A DNA stretch of 64,000 nt from Nostoc sp. C052 (lineage in GTDB: Bacteria; Cyanobacteriota; Cyanobacteriia; Cyanobacteriales; Nostocaceae). The stretch spans positions 6,953,501 through 7,017,500 of the forward strand of contig NZ_CP040272.1 in assembly GCF_013393905.1 (NCBI RefSeq). Direction: 5' to 3'. The translations under genes and the position numbers were made by a program. This document shows positions 9,590 to 17,829 of this stretch, piece by piece (position 1 is the first letter of the stretch; each line of letters starts with the position of its first letter). The notes under the pieces were generated by a model. The model was not told the origin of the DNA and did no database searches. It saw nothing but the letters and a program-made list of their open reading frames with translations.

Positions 9590-10582
9590 ATGACTGAACT
9601 ACCAATTGAAAAATTAGATATTAGTGTAGCCATCCCTGCATATAATGGAGCAACTCGTTTACCTAAAATTTTGGATAAAATCTTAACCCAGACAGGAGTA
9701 GAAAAACTTAACTGGGAAATTATTATTGTGGATAATAATAGTTCTGACAATACATTTGAAGTAATCGATAATTATCAAAAAATATATGATGGAAGATTTC
9801 ATATAAGATATTTTTTAGAACCTGAACAGGGAGCCGCTTTTGCACGATTGCGGGCAGTGCGTGAAGCTAGAGGGCAGCTAATAGCATTTTTAGATGATGA
9901 TAATTTACCCGATCCTAATTGGTTATCAGAAGCATATACTTTTGGATTAAATCACCCTCAAGCAGGTGCTTGGAGTGGACAGATTCATGGTGATTTTGAA
10001 GTAAACCCACCAGAAAATTTTGAAAGAATTCAAGCTTTTTTAGCTATCAGAGAACATGGTTCAAATCCACATTTATTTGATGCGGATAATTTAAGACTTC
10101 CTCCTGGTGCGGCACTTGTTGTTCGGAAAGAAGTATGGTGTAAAAATGTACCTCTGCGACCTAATCTAAGCGGTAAGTTACCTGGTATTTTGGTGCAGGG
10201 TGATGACTATGAACCATTGCTTTATATACATAATGCAGGTTGGGAAATTTGGTATAACCCCACCATGCATACTTATCATCAAATACCACGTTGGCGATTT
10301 GAGAAAGATTATCTTCTAACTTTGGCACGCGGCTGTGGCTTGTGTATTTTCCAGTTACGCTTGATAAATACTAAAAATTGGCAAAAACCAATAGTGTTTG
10401 TGAAAACTATTTTAGGTAATTTACGCCGGGCATTACAGCATCTCATTCAATATAGAGGGCAATTGAAAAGTAATCTTATTGCACTTTTTGAGATGGAGTT
10501 TTACCTGGCTAGTATGATGAGTCCTTTTTACTACTTAAAATCTAATGTACGTAGAGTATTAAAAAATAAATTAGCCTTATAA
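9590..10582 (+). CDS. hpsF: Hormogonium polysaccharide biosynthesis glycosyltransferase HpsF
   Basis: A 330-residue family-2 glycosyltransferase closely resembling its neighbour HpsE: ISVAIPAYNGATRLPKIL at the start, IIIVDNNSSDNT, and FLDDDN near residue 103. Both proteins share the landmarks EQGAAFAR/RQGAAYAR, PPENF, GWEIWYNP and a C-terminal MSPFYY/ISPFYL ending. It lies 21 bases after hpsE and only 4 bases before hpsG, consistent with one transcript. The substrate is unknown. Confidence 0.86.
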   Translation: MTELPIEKLDISVAIPAYNGATRLPKILDKILTQTGVEKLNWEIIIVDNNSSDNTFEVIDNYQKIYDGRFHIRYFLEPEQGAAFARLRAVREARGQLIAFLDDDNLPDPNWLSEAYTFGLNHPQAGAWSGQIHGDFEVNPPENFERIQAFLAIREHGSNPHLFDADNLRLPPGAALVVRKEVWCKNVPLRPNLSGKLPGILVQGDDYEPLLYIHNAGWEIWYNPTMHTYHQIPRWRFEKDYLLTLARGCGLCIFQLRLINTKNWQKPIVFVKTILGNLRRALQHLIQYRGQLKSNLIALFEMEFYLASMMSPFYYLKSNVRRVLKNKLAL

Positions 10583-10586
10583 AATA

Positions 10587-11639
10587 ATGAAAGCTAGAAA
10601 AAAATTACCAAAAATCTCTGTAATCATCCCTGCTTATAATAGTGAGAAGACTATTAAGCAGACAATTCAATCTGTTTTAAATCAAACTTTTACTAATCTA
10701 GAATTAATTGTAATTAATGATGGCTCACAAGACTCCACATTAGAGGTTGTTACACAATTTCAAGATTCACGAATAAAAGTATTTTCCTATGCCAACGCTG
10801 GGGGTAATGTCAGCCGTAACCGAGGGCTAAACCATGCAGTTGGAGAATTTGTCAGTTTCTTGGATGCAGACGATCTTTGGACACCTGATAAACTTCGATC
10901 TCAGTTAAAAGCTTTGCAAGCAAACGTTACGGCAAAAGTTGCTTACGGTTGGACTGATTACATTGACATTAATGGTAAATTTCTCCTTTCAGGCAAGCGC
11001 ATTAATTTAAATGGAAATATTTATGAAGAATTATTACTAAATAACTTTTTAGAGAATGGTTCAAATCCCTTAATTTGTAAAAAAGCTTTAATTACATTAG
11101 GTGGCTTTGACGAATCTCTAAATGCGGCTCAGGATTGGGATATGTGGCTGCGATTAGCCTCTAAGTTTGATTTTATATGTGTACCATCTGTACAAATTTT
11201 ATATCGGATAAGTGCTAATTCAGTTTCTTCCAATCTTGCAAGACAGGAAAAAGCCTGCTTGCAAGTGCTTGGGAAAGCATATAAAGAAAGACCTTCAACG
11301 GTTAGAAATAGTTGGAGTATAAGTCTAGCAAATTTATACAAATACCTCGCCTGTAAAGCTTTGCAAAAGCCGTTTAATCGTCAAAAATCTCTATCATCTG
11401 TTAGATTTCTATGGAAATATTTTCTTAACGATCCTTCAAAACTTGAGAATATCAATTTCACCTTAAAATTATTCTTGAAAATTGTCATAATTTTTATCTC
11501 GCCGACCTTGTTCTACGGTATTATTAATCGGCGCAATGCAAGAAACCAAGAGCCTGAAAGATTGCTCAACATTTGGGTAGTTGAAAATCGACCAGAAAGA
11601 AAAAATGTATACCCAGGTGCATTCACGATTTCTAGCTAA
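10587..11639 (+). CDS. hpsG: Family-2 glycosyltransferase HpsG
   Basis: A 350-residue glycosyltransferase with the classic GT2 layout: VIIPAYNSEKTIKQTIQSVL, then LIVINDGSQDST and FLDADD near residue 92, with a DWDMWLR acceptor-site motif near residue 184. It differs clearly from the HpsE/HpsF pair. A hydrophobic stretch near residues 290-310 (LKIVIIFISPTLFYGII) could touch the membrane. The gene ends inside the start of hpsH, with an overlap of 35 bases from the preferred hpsH ATG, so translation may be coupled. Confidence 0.84.
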   Translation: MKARKKLPKISVIIPAYNSEKTIKQTIQSVLNQTFTNLELIVINDGSQDSTLEVVTQFQDSRIKVFSYANAGGNVSRNRGLNHAVGEFVSFLDADDLWTPDKLRSQLKALQANVTAKVAYGWTDYIDINGKFLLSGKRINLNGNIYEELLLNNFLENGSNPLICKKALITLGGFDESLNAAQDWDMWLRLASKFDFICVPSVQILYRISANSVSSNLARQEKACLQVLGKAYKERPSTVRNSWSISLANLYKYLACKALQKPFNRQKSLSSVRFLWKYFLNDPSKLENINFTLKLFLKIVIIFISPTLFYGIINRRNARNQEPERLLNIWVVENRPERKNVYPGAFTISS

Positions 11640-12171
11640 TACAAAGAATCTCTATGATAAGCACTCTAACAGTGGTTTTACCTTATTAGAGGTGTTAGTA
11701 GTTGTTGTATTAATCAGCATATTAGCCACATTGGGAATATCCAACTGGCTGGCTTTTGTGGAGACTCGCCGTCTCAATGCTGCCCAAAACCAGGTTCATT
11801 ATGCTATGCGCCAAGCCCAAAGGCAAGCCACTAAGGAAAAATTGACTTGGCAAGCCAGCTTTCGTGAACAAAACAGTATTGTTCAATGGGCGGTTCATCC
11901 TGCTACAGTAAACCCATCTAACGTTAACTGGAATAATTTAGATTCCAATGTGCGCTTAGATGAGGAAACAACCTTATCAGAGTCAAATGGCATCAAGCAA
12001 ATTCAATTTGATTACAAGGGTAGTGTCACTAAACCACCATTGGGACGGATCACTATATCTAGCAAGTCTGGTGGTAAAGTTAAACGTTGTGTCATAGTTT
12101 CTACAATTCTAGGAGCAATGCGAACGGCAAAGGAGCATACTACAAGCAGTAACGATAAGTATTGTTACTAA
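11605..12171 (+). CDS. hpsH: Pseudopilin HpsH (GspH/FimT-like)
   Basis: A 188-residue pseudopilin counted from the ATG at 11605; a TTG at 11581 would add eight residues. The leader ends SGFTLLEVLVVVVL with cleavage expected at Gly24-Phe25 and Glu29. The following SNWLAFVETRRLNAAQ is typical of GspH-type minor pseudopilins. The C-terminal RCVIVSTILGAM with a final Cys mirrors HpsD. It sits between glycosyltransferase genes, linking the export and synthesis halves of the locus. Confidence 0.85.
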   Translation: MYTQVHSRFLANTKNLYDKHSNSGFTLLEVLVVVVLISILATLGISNWLAFVETRRLNAAQNQVHYAMRQAQRQATKEKLTWQASFREQNSIVQWAVHPATVNPSNVNWNNLDSNVRLDEETTLSESNGIKQIQFDYKGSVTKPPLGRITISSKSGGKVKRCVIVSTILGAMRTAKEHTTSSNDKYCY

Positions 12172-12183
12172 AATATTTTTAGT

Positions 12184-12373
12184 TTATCGAACAGAATTCA
12201 GGAGTCAGAATTCAGAATTAATTCTGTATTACTGGCTGATAGCGCAGCGTTAGCGAGTCTGCGATAGCGAAGCGTTAGCGAGTCTTGTCTGCGACACGCT
12301 AGCGTCGCGTCTTGATTCTGACCGGAGGCGGAGCGTCTCCGGCTCCGCTCCTGAATTCTGAATTCTTCTTCAA
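12184..12373. repeat. MITE-like element, family B (copy 1)
   Basis: An element of about 190 bases starting TTATCGAACAGAATTCAG and ending TGAATTCTTCTTCAA. The ends are rich in inverted GAATTC-containing sequence. The interior has GCGTTAGCGAGTCT motifs and a GGAGGCGGAGCGTCTCC palindromic block. Near-identical ends and interior occur at 34493-34685, and an inverted relative at about 15570-15727. It fills the hpsH-hpsI gap and runs to within 20 bases of hpsI. Confidence 0.75.
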
Positions 12374-12392
12374 TCAAAAGACAAGGTATTCT

Positions 12393-13040
12393 GTGCTGAA
12401 CTTACCAGGAAACCCAAAACGGCATCTGATTATTTTTACTCGCTATCCAGAACCAGGTAAGACAAAAACCAGATTGATACCTGTTTTGGGAACTGTTGGT
12501 GCTGCTAATCTTCAACGCCAAATGAGTGAATATACAATATTTCAGGTTCAAGAATTGCAAAAGGCTATTGACATATCTGTAGAAGTGCGGTTTACGGGTG
12601 GCAATTCGCAACTCATGGCAGACTGGCTGGGGTTGGATTTGGTTTATCAGTTTCAAGGTGAAGGGGATCTAGGTTCGCGGATGGCGCGATCGCTTTTCGA
12701 TGCCTTTCAATCTGGTATGGAACAAGTAATTATCATCGGTACAGATTGTCCTGGATTGAATGCCCAGATTCTCGCGACAGCTTTTGAGAAGCTACACGCC
12801 TCTGACTTAGTACTTGGCCCTGCGATCGATGGTGGATATTACTTAATTGGTTTGCGTCAACCCATCCTGGGGTTATTCGTTAACATCGACTGGGGAACCG
12901 ATGGAGTATTCCAGAAAACCGTGGAAATTGCCCAGAAACTTCATTTATCATACGTGAGCTTGTCGCCTTTAGCTGATGTTGACCGACCGGAGGATCTACC
13001 GATTTGGGAACAAGCCATTGCAAGTCAAATGGAAAAATGA
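12393..13040 (+). CDS. hpsI: DUF2064/TIGR04282 glycosyltransferase-like protein HpsI
   Basis: A 215-residue protein of the DUF2064 (TIGR04282) family, a GT-A-like fold. It shows LIIFTRYPEPGKTKTRL with the conserved GKTKTRL nucleotide-binding stretch, IIIGTDCPGL with the DxP metal motif, and DGGYYLIGL. I chose GTG at 12393 with AAGG a few bases upstream. The longer in-frame reading from 12312 would be encoded by the family B repeat and looks artificial. The enzyme is predicted cytoplasmic and probably adds or primes a sugar in the hps pathway. The substrate is unknown. Confidence 0.82.
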   Translation: MLNLPGNPKRHLIIFTRYPEPGKTKTRLIPVLGTVGAANLQRQMSEYTIFQVQELQKAIDISVEVRFTGGNSQLMADWLGLDLVYQFQGEGDLGSRMARSLFDAFQSGMEQVIIIGTDCPGLNAQILATAFEKLHASDLVLGPAIDGGYYLIGLRQPILGLFVNIDWGTDGVFQKTVEIAQKLHLSYVSLSPLADVDRPEDLPIWEQAIASQMEK

Positions 13041-13554
13041 AGGAGATGAGTAGAGATATAAGTCAATACTTGTCGGTTAAGGGGAAAAGGGGAAGGGGGA
13101 AAGGGGAAAGAAAAAACCTTTAACCTTTACCCAAAACCCAATTCCGAGTTAAAAATCCACAAAGCGAGCAGTATTGAGATATAAGTAGGTCGGCGTAAAT
13201 AATTATCGTTGGGAAAGGAAGGGGGCAGGGAGCAGGGGGAAAGAGAGTTTGAGCCTTGTTTACTTTTTTTTACACAGTTTGGTTTCATTGTGCCGACTTA
13301 CTTAGCAATTTTTGTATGGATGCAAGATATATGAAATCCCCGAATTAATTTCGTATCTTAAAACACCAGGGATTTCCTGAAGACACTATACATAACAAAT
13401 GTTACTGTGGTCTAGTTGAAAACCAAGAGGCAGATAGCCTTTACCACGATTGAATCTGCTTTGTGTTTTTACACAATAGTCACGGTCATGGGCACAATAT
13501 TCAAGTAGCTTGAAATATGAAAATCACTCGTATTCACCGCCAGTTTGAAAAACT
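13041..13554. other. Gap between hpsI and hpsJ
   Basis: No gene is seen. The left part is made of purine-rich GGGGAAAGGGGAA tracts that recur elsewhere in the window (for example near 6290-6440). The right half is ordinary AT-rich DNA that could carry a promoter for hpsJ. Confidence 0.6.
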
Positions 13555-14397
13555 ATGGTTAACCGTTTTGCTTCCGTAAGTCCTGCCCTCACACTTAAGG
13601 TAGTTGGCACAATCTGCATTTTGTCTTTTTTCGTTGACTTTTTGATTCTATTGTTACCCTTTCAACCGACTGATCGGGTATGGCAAATCAACTTGGCAAC
13701 AGCACTCGTCGATCGGGGAATTGTTCCTTTAGTAGGTTTAGGGCTTCTGTTTGCTGCCTATTGGGTTGGTAATGCTGATGTCGGAAGCGATCGCCCCCAA
13801 GGTATCGATTTAAGATTTCCCGCCCTGATCCTCTCAAGTATTTTAGGGTTGATGTTCTTGCTGATTTTTCCGCTGCACCTGAATAACGTCAATCAAGCTA
13901 AGGCTCAAACACTCAATCGCATCACTCAAGAAGCAGATCAAGCAGAAAATCAACTGAACACTCGGTTATCGCAATTGCAAGCACAACTGAATACTGAGCA
14001 AGGAAAAGCCCAACTAGAACAGCTGCGAAACCAAACCAAAGCTCAGTTTAGTGAAATCCTCAAAGATGACCAAAAATATAAGCAAGCACTTGAAAGCCCT
14101 CAAATTCCTGCAAACATTAAAGAGTTACTGAAGAAAGCTAAAACAAATCCCCAAGCACTCGACAAAGCTATCGAACAACAAACAGATATTCAAACGCTGC
14201 AAACTCAACAACTGAGCCAAGTTCGCCAGCGCAGAGACGAAGCGCTGCAACAAGCTAAAGATACTGCTTGGAAATCTGGACTGCGGATTGGGATTAGCAG
14301 TTTGCTGTTGGCTATTGGTTACATTATTATCGGCTGGACAGGGTTAAGAGGTAGGGGTGCTGTACAAGGTGGTAAACCTAGAACTGCCGCACGCTAA
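13555..14397 (+). CDS. hpsJ: Hormogonium polysaccharide biosynthesis membrane protein HpsJ
   Basis: A 280-residue integral membrane protein of the HpsJ family. Hydrophobic segments lie at about residues 12-35, 50-70, 86-105 and 238-260. Between the third and fourth is a long charged region (about 110-225), rich in Gln, Glu, Lys and Leu with heptad character, predicted to be coiled coil. The C-terminus is short and basic. Hps proteins of this class are required for hormogonium motility in Nostoc. The fold suggests a scaffold or membrane anchor for the polysaccharide machine, which is inference. Confidence 0.82.
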   Translation: MVNRFASVSPALTLKVVGTICILSFFVDFLILLLPFQPTDRVWQINLATALVDRGIVPLVGLGLLFAAYWVGNADVGSDRPQGIDLRFPALILSSILGLMFLLIFPLHLNNVNQAKAQTLNRITQEADQAENQLNTRLSQLQAQLNTEQGKAQLEQLRNQTKAQFSEILKDDQKYKQALESPQIPANIKELLKKAKTNPQALDKAIEQQTDIQTLQTQQLSQVRQRRDEALQQAKDTAWKSGLRIGISSLLLAIGYIIIGWTGLRGRGAVQGGKPRTAAR

Positions 14398-14407
14398 TCC
14401 ACTATTG

Positions 14408-14459
14408 GCATGGCAGTAATAACGGATCTAAACATTATTGACGGCTGATACTGCCATGC
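14408..14459. terminator. Long-loop hairpin between hpsJ and hpsK
   Basis: GCATGGCAGTA (14408-14418) pairs perfectly with TACTGCCATGC (14449-14459) across a 30-base loop. There is no T run, so it may be a dispersed palindrome or mRNA-stability element, not a true terminator. Confidence 0.45.
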
Positions 14460-14524
14460 AGCTAATAGCTCATAACAATAAAAAAGCAATTATCACTGAG
14501 TAAAATTACTATAAAACTTGGGTA

Positions 14525-15433
14525 ATGTTCTCAATTTACATACTGACATATAACGAAGAAATAGATATTGCTGCTTGTATCGAATCGGCGATGCTATCGG
14601 ATGACATCATTGTTGTGGATTCATGCAGTAGCGATCGCACTGTGGAAATTGCCAATCGCTATCCCATCCGAGTTGTCCAACACGCTTTTGAAAGCCACGG
14701 ACGCCAACGCACCTGGATGTTAGAGTCTATTACCCCGAAGCACCAATGGGTTTACATTCTCGAAGCTGACGAGCGGATGACACCAGAACTGTTCGCGGAA
14801 TGTGAAAGGGCAAGTCAGAATCCAGACTACATCGGTTACTACGTGGCTGAACGTGTGATGTTTATGAATCGTTGGATTCGCTACAGCACACAGTATCCCC
14901 GTTATCAAATGCGACTCTTCCGCCACGGTAAAGTGTGGTTTACAGACTATGGTCATACTGAGCGAGAAGTTTGTGAGGGGGCAACTAGCTTTTTAAAAGA
15001 AACATACCCACATTACACTTGTAGCAAAGGCTTGAGCCGCTGGATTGACAAGCATAACCGTTATTCTACAGATGAAGCTCAAGAAACACTGTATCAACTA
15101 GAACAGGGAACGGTTAACTGGCGAGATTTATTCTTTGGTAAATCGGAAGTTGAAAAACGTCGCGCCTTGAAAGATTTGTCTTTGCGTTTGCCCGCCAGAC
15201 CGTTGCTACGGTTTATATATATGTATTTTATTTTAGGCGGATGTTTAGATGGACGGGCTGGAGTCGCTTGGTGTACATTGCAGGCATTCTACGAATATCT
15301 GATTTTGCTCAAAGTCTGGGAAATGAAGTATCTACCAAAACCTAATTTAGACGCAACAGCAATTCTGGCACAAGAGAGTACACAACAGTTACAGTGCAGG
15401 GATTCTGAAAGTACTCATGTTGATGTGGTGTAA
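14525..15433 (+). CDS. hpsK: Family-2 glycosyltransferase HpsK
   Basis: A 302-residue GT2 enzyme of the WaaE/KdtX-like group. It starts MFSIYILTYNEEIDIAACI, has IIVVDSCSSDRT near residue 32 and the acidic motif EADERMTPE near residue 81. Typical family features follow: RYQMRLFRHG, DYGHTE and a C-terminal hydrophobic segment RPLLRFIYMYFILGG. It closes the hps row and is followed by a strong hairpin. Acts at the inner face of the cytoplasmic membrane; substrate unknown. Confidence 0.84.
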   Translation: MFSIYILTYNEEIDIAACIESAMLSDDIIVVDSCSSDRTVEIANRYPIRVVQHAFESHGRQRTWMLESITPKHQWVYILEADERMTPELFAECERASQNPDYIGYYVAERVMFMNRWIRYSTQYPRYQMRLFRHGKVWFTDYGHTEREVCEGATSFLKETYPHYTCSKGLSRWIDKHNRYSTDEAQETLYQLEQGTVNWRDLFFGKSEVEKRRALKDLSLRLPARPLLRFIYMYFILGGCLDGRAGVAWCTLQAFYEYLILLKVWEMKYLPKPNLDATAILAQESTQQLQCRDSESTHVDVV

Positions 15434-15506
15434 AGGGAACTAGAGATTAGAAGGATTCCTAGTAAGATCAACAAGCAGCGAGGGGGTGCGCGATCGCAAA
15501 ATCAGA

Positions 15507-15550
15507 ATGCCAGTAGGGTAGCATAGCTAGCTCTACTACCCTACTGGCAT
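15507..15550. terminator. Terminator hairpin after hpsK
   Basis: A perfect 15-base stem: ATGCCAGTAGGGTAG (15507-15521) pairs with CTACCCTACTGGCAT (15536-15550) around a 14-base loop. It lies about 75 bases after hpsK and probably ends the locus transcript, although no long T run follows. Confidence 0.6.
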
Positions 15551-15569
15551 GTCAAGGCTAAGTTTATTC

Positions 15570-15727
15570 AGACGCTCGCAGACTCGCTCTAAACGTTCGC
15601 GGTAGCGTCTCGTAGAGAAGCCATGCCGTTGGCGGAGCCTCTTGTAGAGAAGGCTTTACGCTGCGCTATCCGCTTTTTCGTTCAGAATTCAATTCTGAAT
15701 TCTGACTCCTGAATTCTGTTTTGATAA
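15570..15727. repeat. MITE-like element, family B, inverted relative
   Basis: The right end reads GAATTCTGTTTTGATAA, the complement of the family B left end. The interior carries GCGGTAGCGTCTCGTAGAGA and AAGGCTTTACGCTGCGCTA blocks, which also occur at about 46900-46995. The left boundary is not clear. Together with the terminator it fills most of the gap to the next gene (15434-16101). The remaining about 370 bases hold no visible gene. Confidence 0.6.
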
Positions 15728-16101
15728 ATTAATATTTTAACAGAACATTTTCATAAAAGCCGCTCCTGCTTAAATGTGACTGGCCAGATAAAATAATTCC
15801 TTAGTTTACCTGGTGAGACTTTCACAATCATCAGCAGCTTTTGATTAAGCGCGGTAGATTAGTAATAACCAAGGACTTGCAACAATCATTTACAAGTCTG
15901 ACAAAGAAAAGTAACATCCTCTAAGATAACCAGTCGCCATCGAATTGGTTAACGTCTATGTGTATGCTTATAAGAAAATAGCTGATTTTCAGCAACAAAT
16001 ACGTATTTTTGCGGCAGCATCCAAGCTGCTAGGGTTTTGGAAGTTACTTGCGGCATAAACGCCTAAAGTTAAAGTCTTCGGAATTTGAAGAATCTGCTGG
16101 T

Positions 16102-16872
16102 ATGGATACCGATAACAAAAGTTCCTCTAGCTTAAAACAGGAGAATCGGGGCTTGGTAATCGATCGCCTAAAACAGGATTTAAAAAACGACCTGATTGCT
16201 GGTTTATTGGTAATAATTCCCCTAGCAACCACTATCTGGCTGACAATTACCATTGCTAATTGGGTAATCAACTTCCTCACCCAAATTCCCAAACAACTCA
16301 ATCCCTTTGATGGCTTAAACCCAGTTTTAGTAAATCTACTGAATTTATTAGTAGGGTTGGCTGTACCTTTACTAAGTATACTATTAATGGGCTTAATGGC
16401 TCGTAATATAGCTGGGCGATGGTTGTTAGATTTTGGTGAGCGATTATTACAGGCAATTCCTTTAGCAGGACAGGTATATAAAACTCTCAAACAGCTTTTA
16501 GAAACAATCCTAAAGGATTCTAATGGCAAGTTTCGCCGCGTAATTTTAGTAGAATATCCCCGCCGAGGAATTTGGGCGATCGCTTTTGTTACTGGTGCAA
16601 TCAGCAGTGATATCCAAGCCCAGATGCCCCGCCCTGTGCTAAGTGTTTTTATCCCCACCACCCCGAATCCAACTACTGGATGGTACGCAGTCGTTCCTGA
16701 AGACGAGGTGGTGAACCTCTCCATGTCCATTGAAGACGCTTTTAAAATAGTAGTATCAGGTGGCATTGTCGCTCCCAATACACCCTTGGTTTTCTCCAAA
16801 GAATCCACACTAAAAGTCACACACGAAGAAACCAAGCAGCAGGTTATTACTGAATTTGGGACTGGGGACTAG
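16102..16872 (+). CDS. DUF502 family membrane protein
   Basis: A 256-residue protein from the ATG at 16102; a TTG at 16048 would add 18 residues without family support. Two hydrophobic segments (about 25-50 and 70-100) are followed by the conserved DUF502 motifs: IPLAGQVYKTLKQ, a VEYPRRG box and FIPTTPNPTTGW. DUF502 proteins are widespread in cyanobacteria and plants, and their molecular function is not settled. The C-terminal tail is charged. It precedes nusB but a hairpin separates them. Confidence 0.8.
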   Translation: MDTDNKSSSSLKQENRGLVIDRLKQDLKNDLIAGLLVIIPLATTIWLTITIANWVINFLTQIPKQLNPFDGLNPVLVNLLNLLVGLAVPLLSILLMGLMARNIAGRWLLDFGERLLQAIPLAGQVYKTLKQLLETILKDSNGKFRRVILVEYPRRGIWAIAFVTGAISSDIQAQMPRPVLSVFIPTTPNPTTGWYAVVPEDEVVNLSMSIEDAFKIVVSGGIVAPNTPLVFSKESTLKVTHEETKQQVITEFGTGD

Positions 16873-16886
16873 GGACTGGGGACTCC

Positions 16887-16912
16887 TGGATTTCTCACAA
16901 GTGAGAAATCCA
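16887..16912. terminator. Hairpin after DUF502 gene
   Basis: TGGATTTCTCAC (16887-16898) and GTGAGAAATCCA (16901-16912) form a perfect 12-base stem with a two-base gap. It lies 15 bases after the stop codon. It may terminate transcription or stabilise the 3' end. Confidence 0.5.
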
Positions 16913-17058
16913 AGGGGTGTGGGAGGTGTGGGAGGATGGGGAAGAAGCAAAGTCACAAGTAAATGCATAATTTTGTTGTTTTACTGTGCCAAAATTGGTA
17001 TAATTACAAGTTTGTCCAGCCTAGTTAAGCTATTCTCGCACAATCACCCCTAATTTTT

Positions 17059-17700
17059 ATGCAACCCCGTAAACCCCAGCAAATTGCTCGTGAATTGGCG
17101 CTTCTAAGCCTTAGTCAATTGCCAGTCAACCCCAAGAAATTAGATAAATTGGAAGACGATCAACTAGTATCCAAGTTGGTACTAGGAGCAGTACGGACTC
17201 TGACCTCAGAAGTGCAAGATACCCTTGATAATGCCGCAGGTGAACTGCAACGCAGTAACGATCGCCTCTTAAGCAGTCAAACTCGTGCTTCTGACCTCAA
17301 TACTGCCAGAACGATGCTTCAAGAAGCGATCGCCTGTACCCAAACAGCAATCAATCAGTTGGGTACAGCAGTTGAGTTCCCAGTATTGATTCAGTTAGCT
17401 AATCAGGACAAGGGAGTTCGGAATTACGCTAAAGAGCTTGTGATTACCGTCAACGAAAATAGACACATTATAGATCAACTCATTTCTAATGCCTTAGTAG
17501 ATTGGCAAGTAACTCGCCTCGCCCAAATTGACCGCGATATCTTGCAAATTGCTGTGGCAGAAATGAAGTTCTTAGGAGTTCCAGATAGTATTGCCATAAA
17601 TGAAGCTGTGGAATTAGCCAAACGCTACAGTGGTGACGATGGTCATCGGTTTATTAATGGTGTTTTGCGCCGAGTCACTGAGCAGAAACAAACAGCATAG
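17059..17700 (+). CDS. nusB: Transcription antitermination factor NusB
   Basis: A 213-residue NusB. The N-terminus (PRKPQQIARELALLSLSQL) carries the conserved RELALL helix. A central charged insertion makes the cyanobacterial protein longer than the roughly 140-residue E. coli form. The C-terminal half shows LAQIDRDILQIAVAEM, IAINEAVELAKRY and RFINGVLRRV, which are strong NusB signatures. The protein binds boxA RNA with S10 and supports rRNA antitermination. It lies just upstream of ftsY on the same strand, with a 129-base gap holding ATAACTC heptamers. Confidence 0.93.
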   Translation: MQPRKPQQIARELALLSLSQLPVNPKKLDKLEDDQLVSKLVLGAVRTLTSEVQDTLDNAAGELQRSNDRLLSSQTRASDLNTARTMLQEAIACTQTAINQLGTAVEFPVLIQLANQDKGVRNYAKELVITVNENRHIIDQLISNALVDWQVTRLAQIDRDILQIAVAEMKFLGVPDSIAINEAVELAKRYSGDDGHRFINGVLRRVTEQKQTA

Positions 17701-17829
17701 CCTTTTATACTTACTTCCAAAAATGAGCAAAATGAGGGGGATAAAGGAGAAATAAGCAATGCCTCATGCCCCAAGTTAAATTAAACTCATAACTCATAAC
17801 TTATAACTCATATAACCAATACTGCTGCA

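Noticed and set aside
12312..12392. N-terminal extension of HpsI
   Set aside because: The codons come from the family B repeat and the family normally starts close to the LIIFTRYPEPGK motif. GTG at 12393 is preferred.
15575..15665. Possible tRNA or structured RNA in the GC-rich block after hpsK
   Set aside because: The block recurs at 46900-46995 as a dispersed repeat and cannot form a cloverleaf with a T-loop GGTTCGAAT.
16048..16835. 263-codon minus-strand frame over the DUF502 gene
   Set aside because: It is an antisense shadow. The + strand shows all DUF502 motifs.
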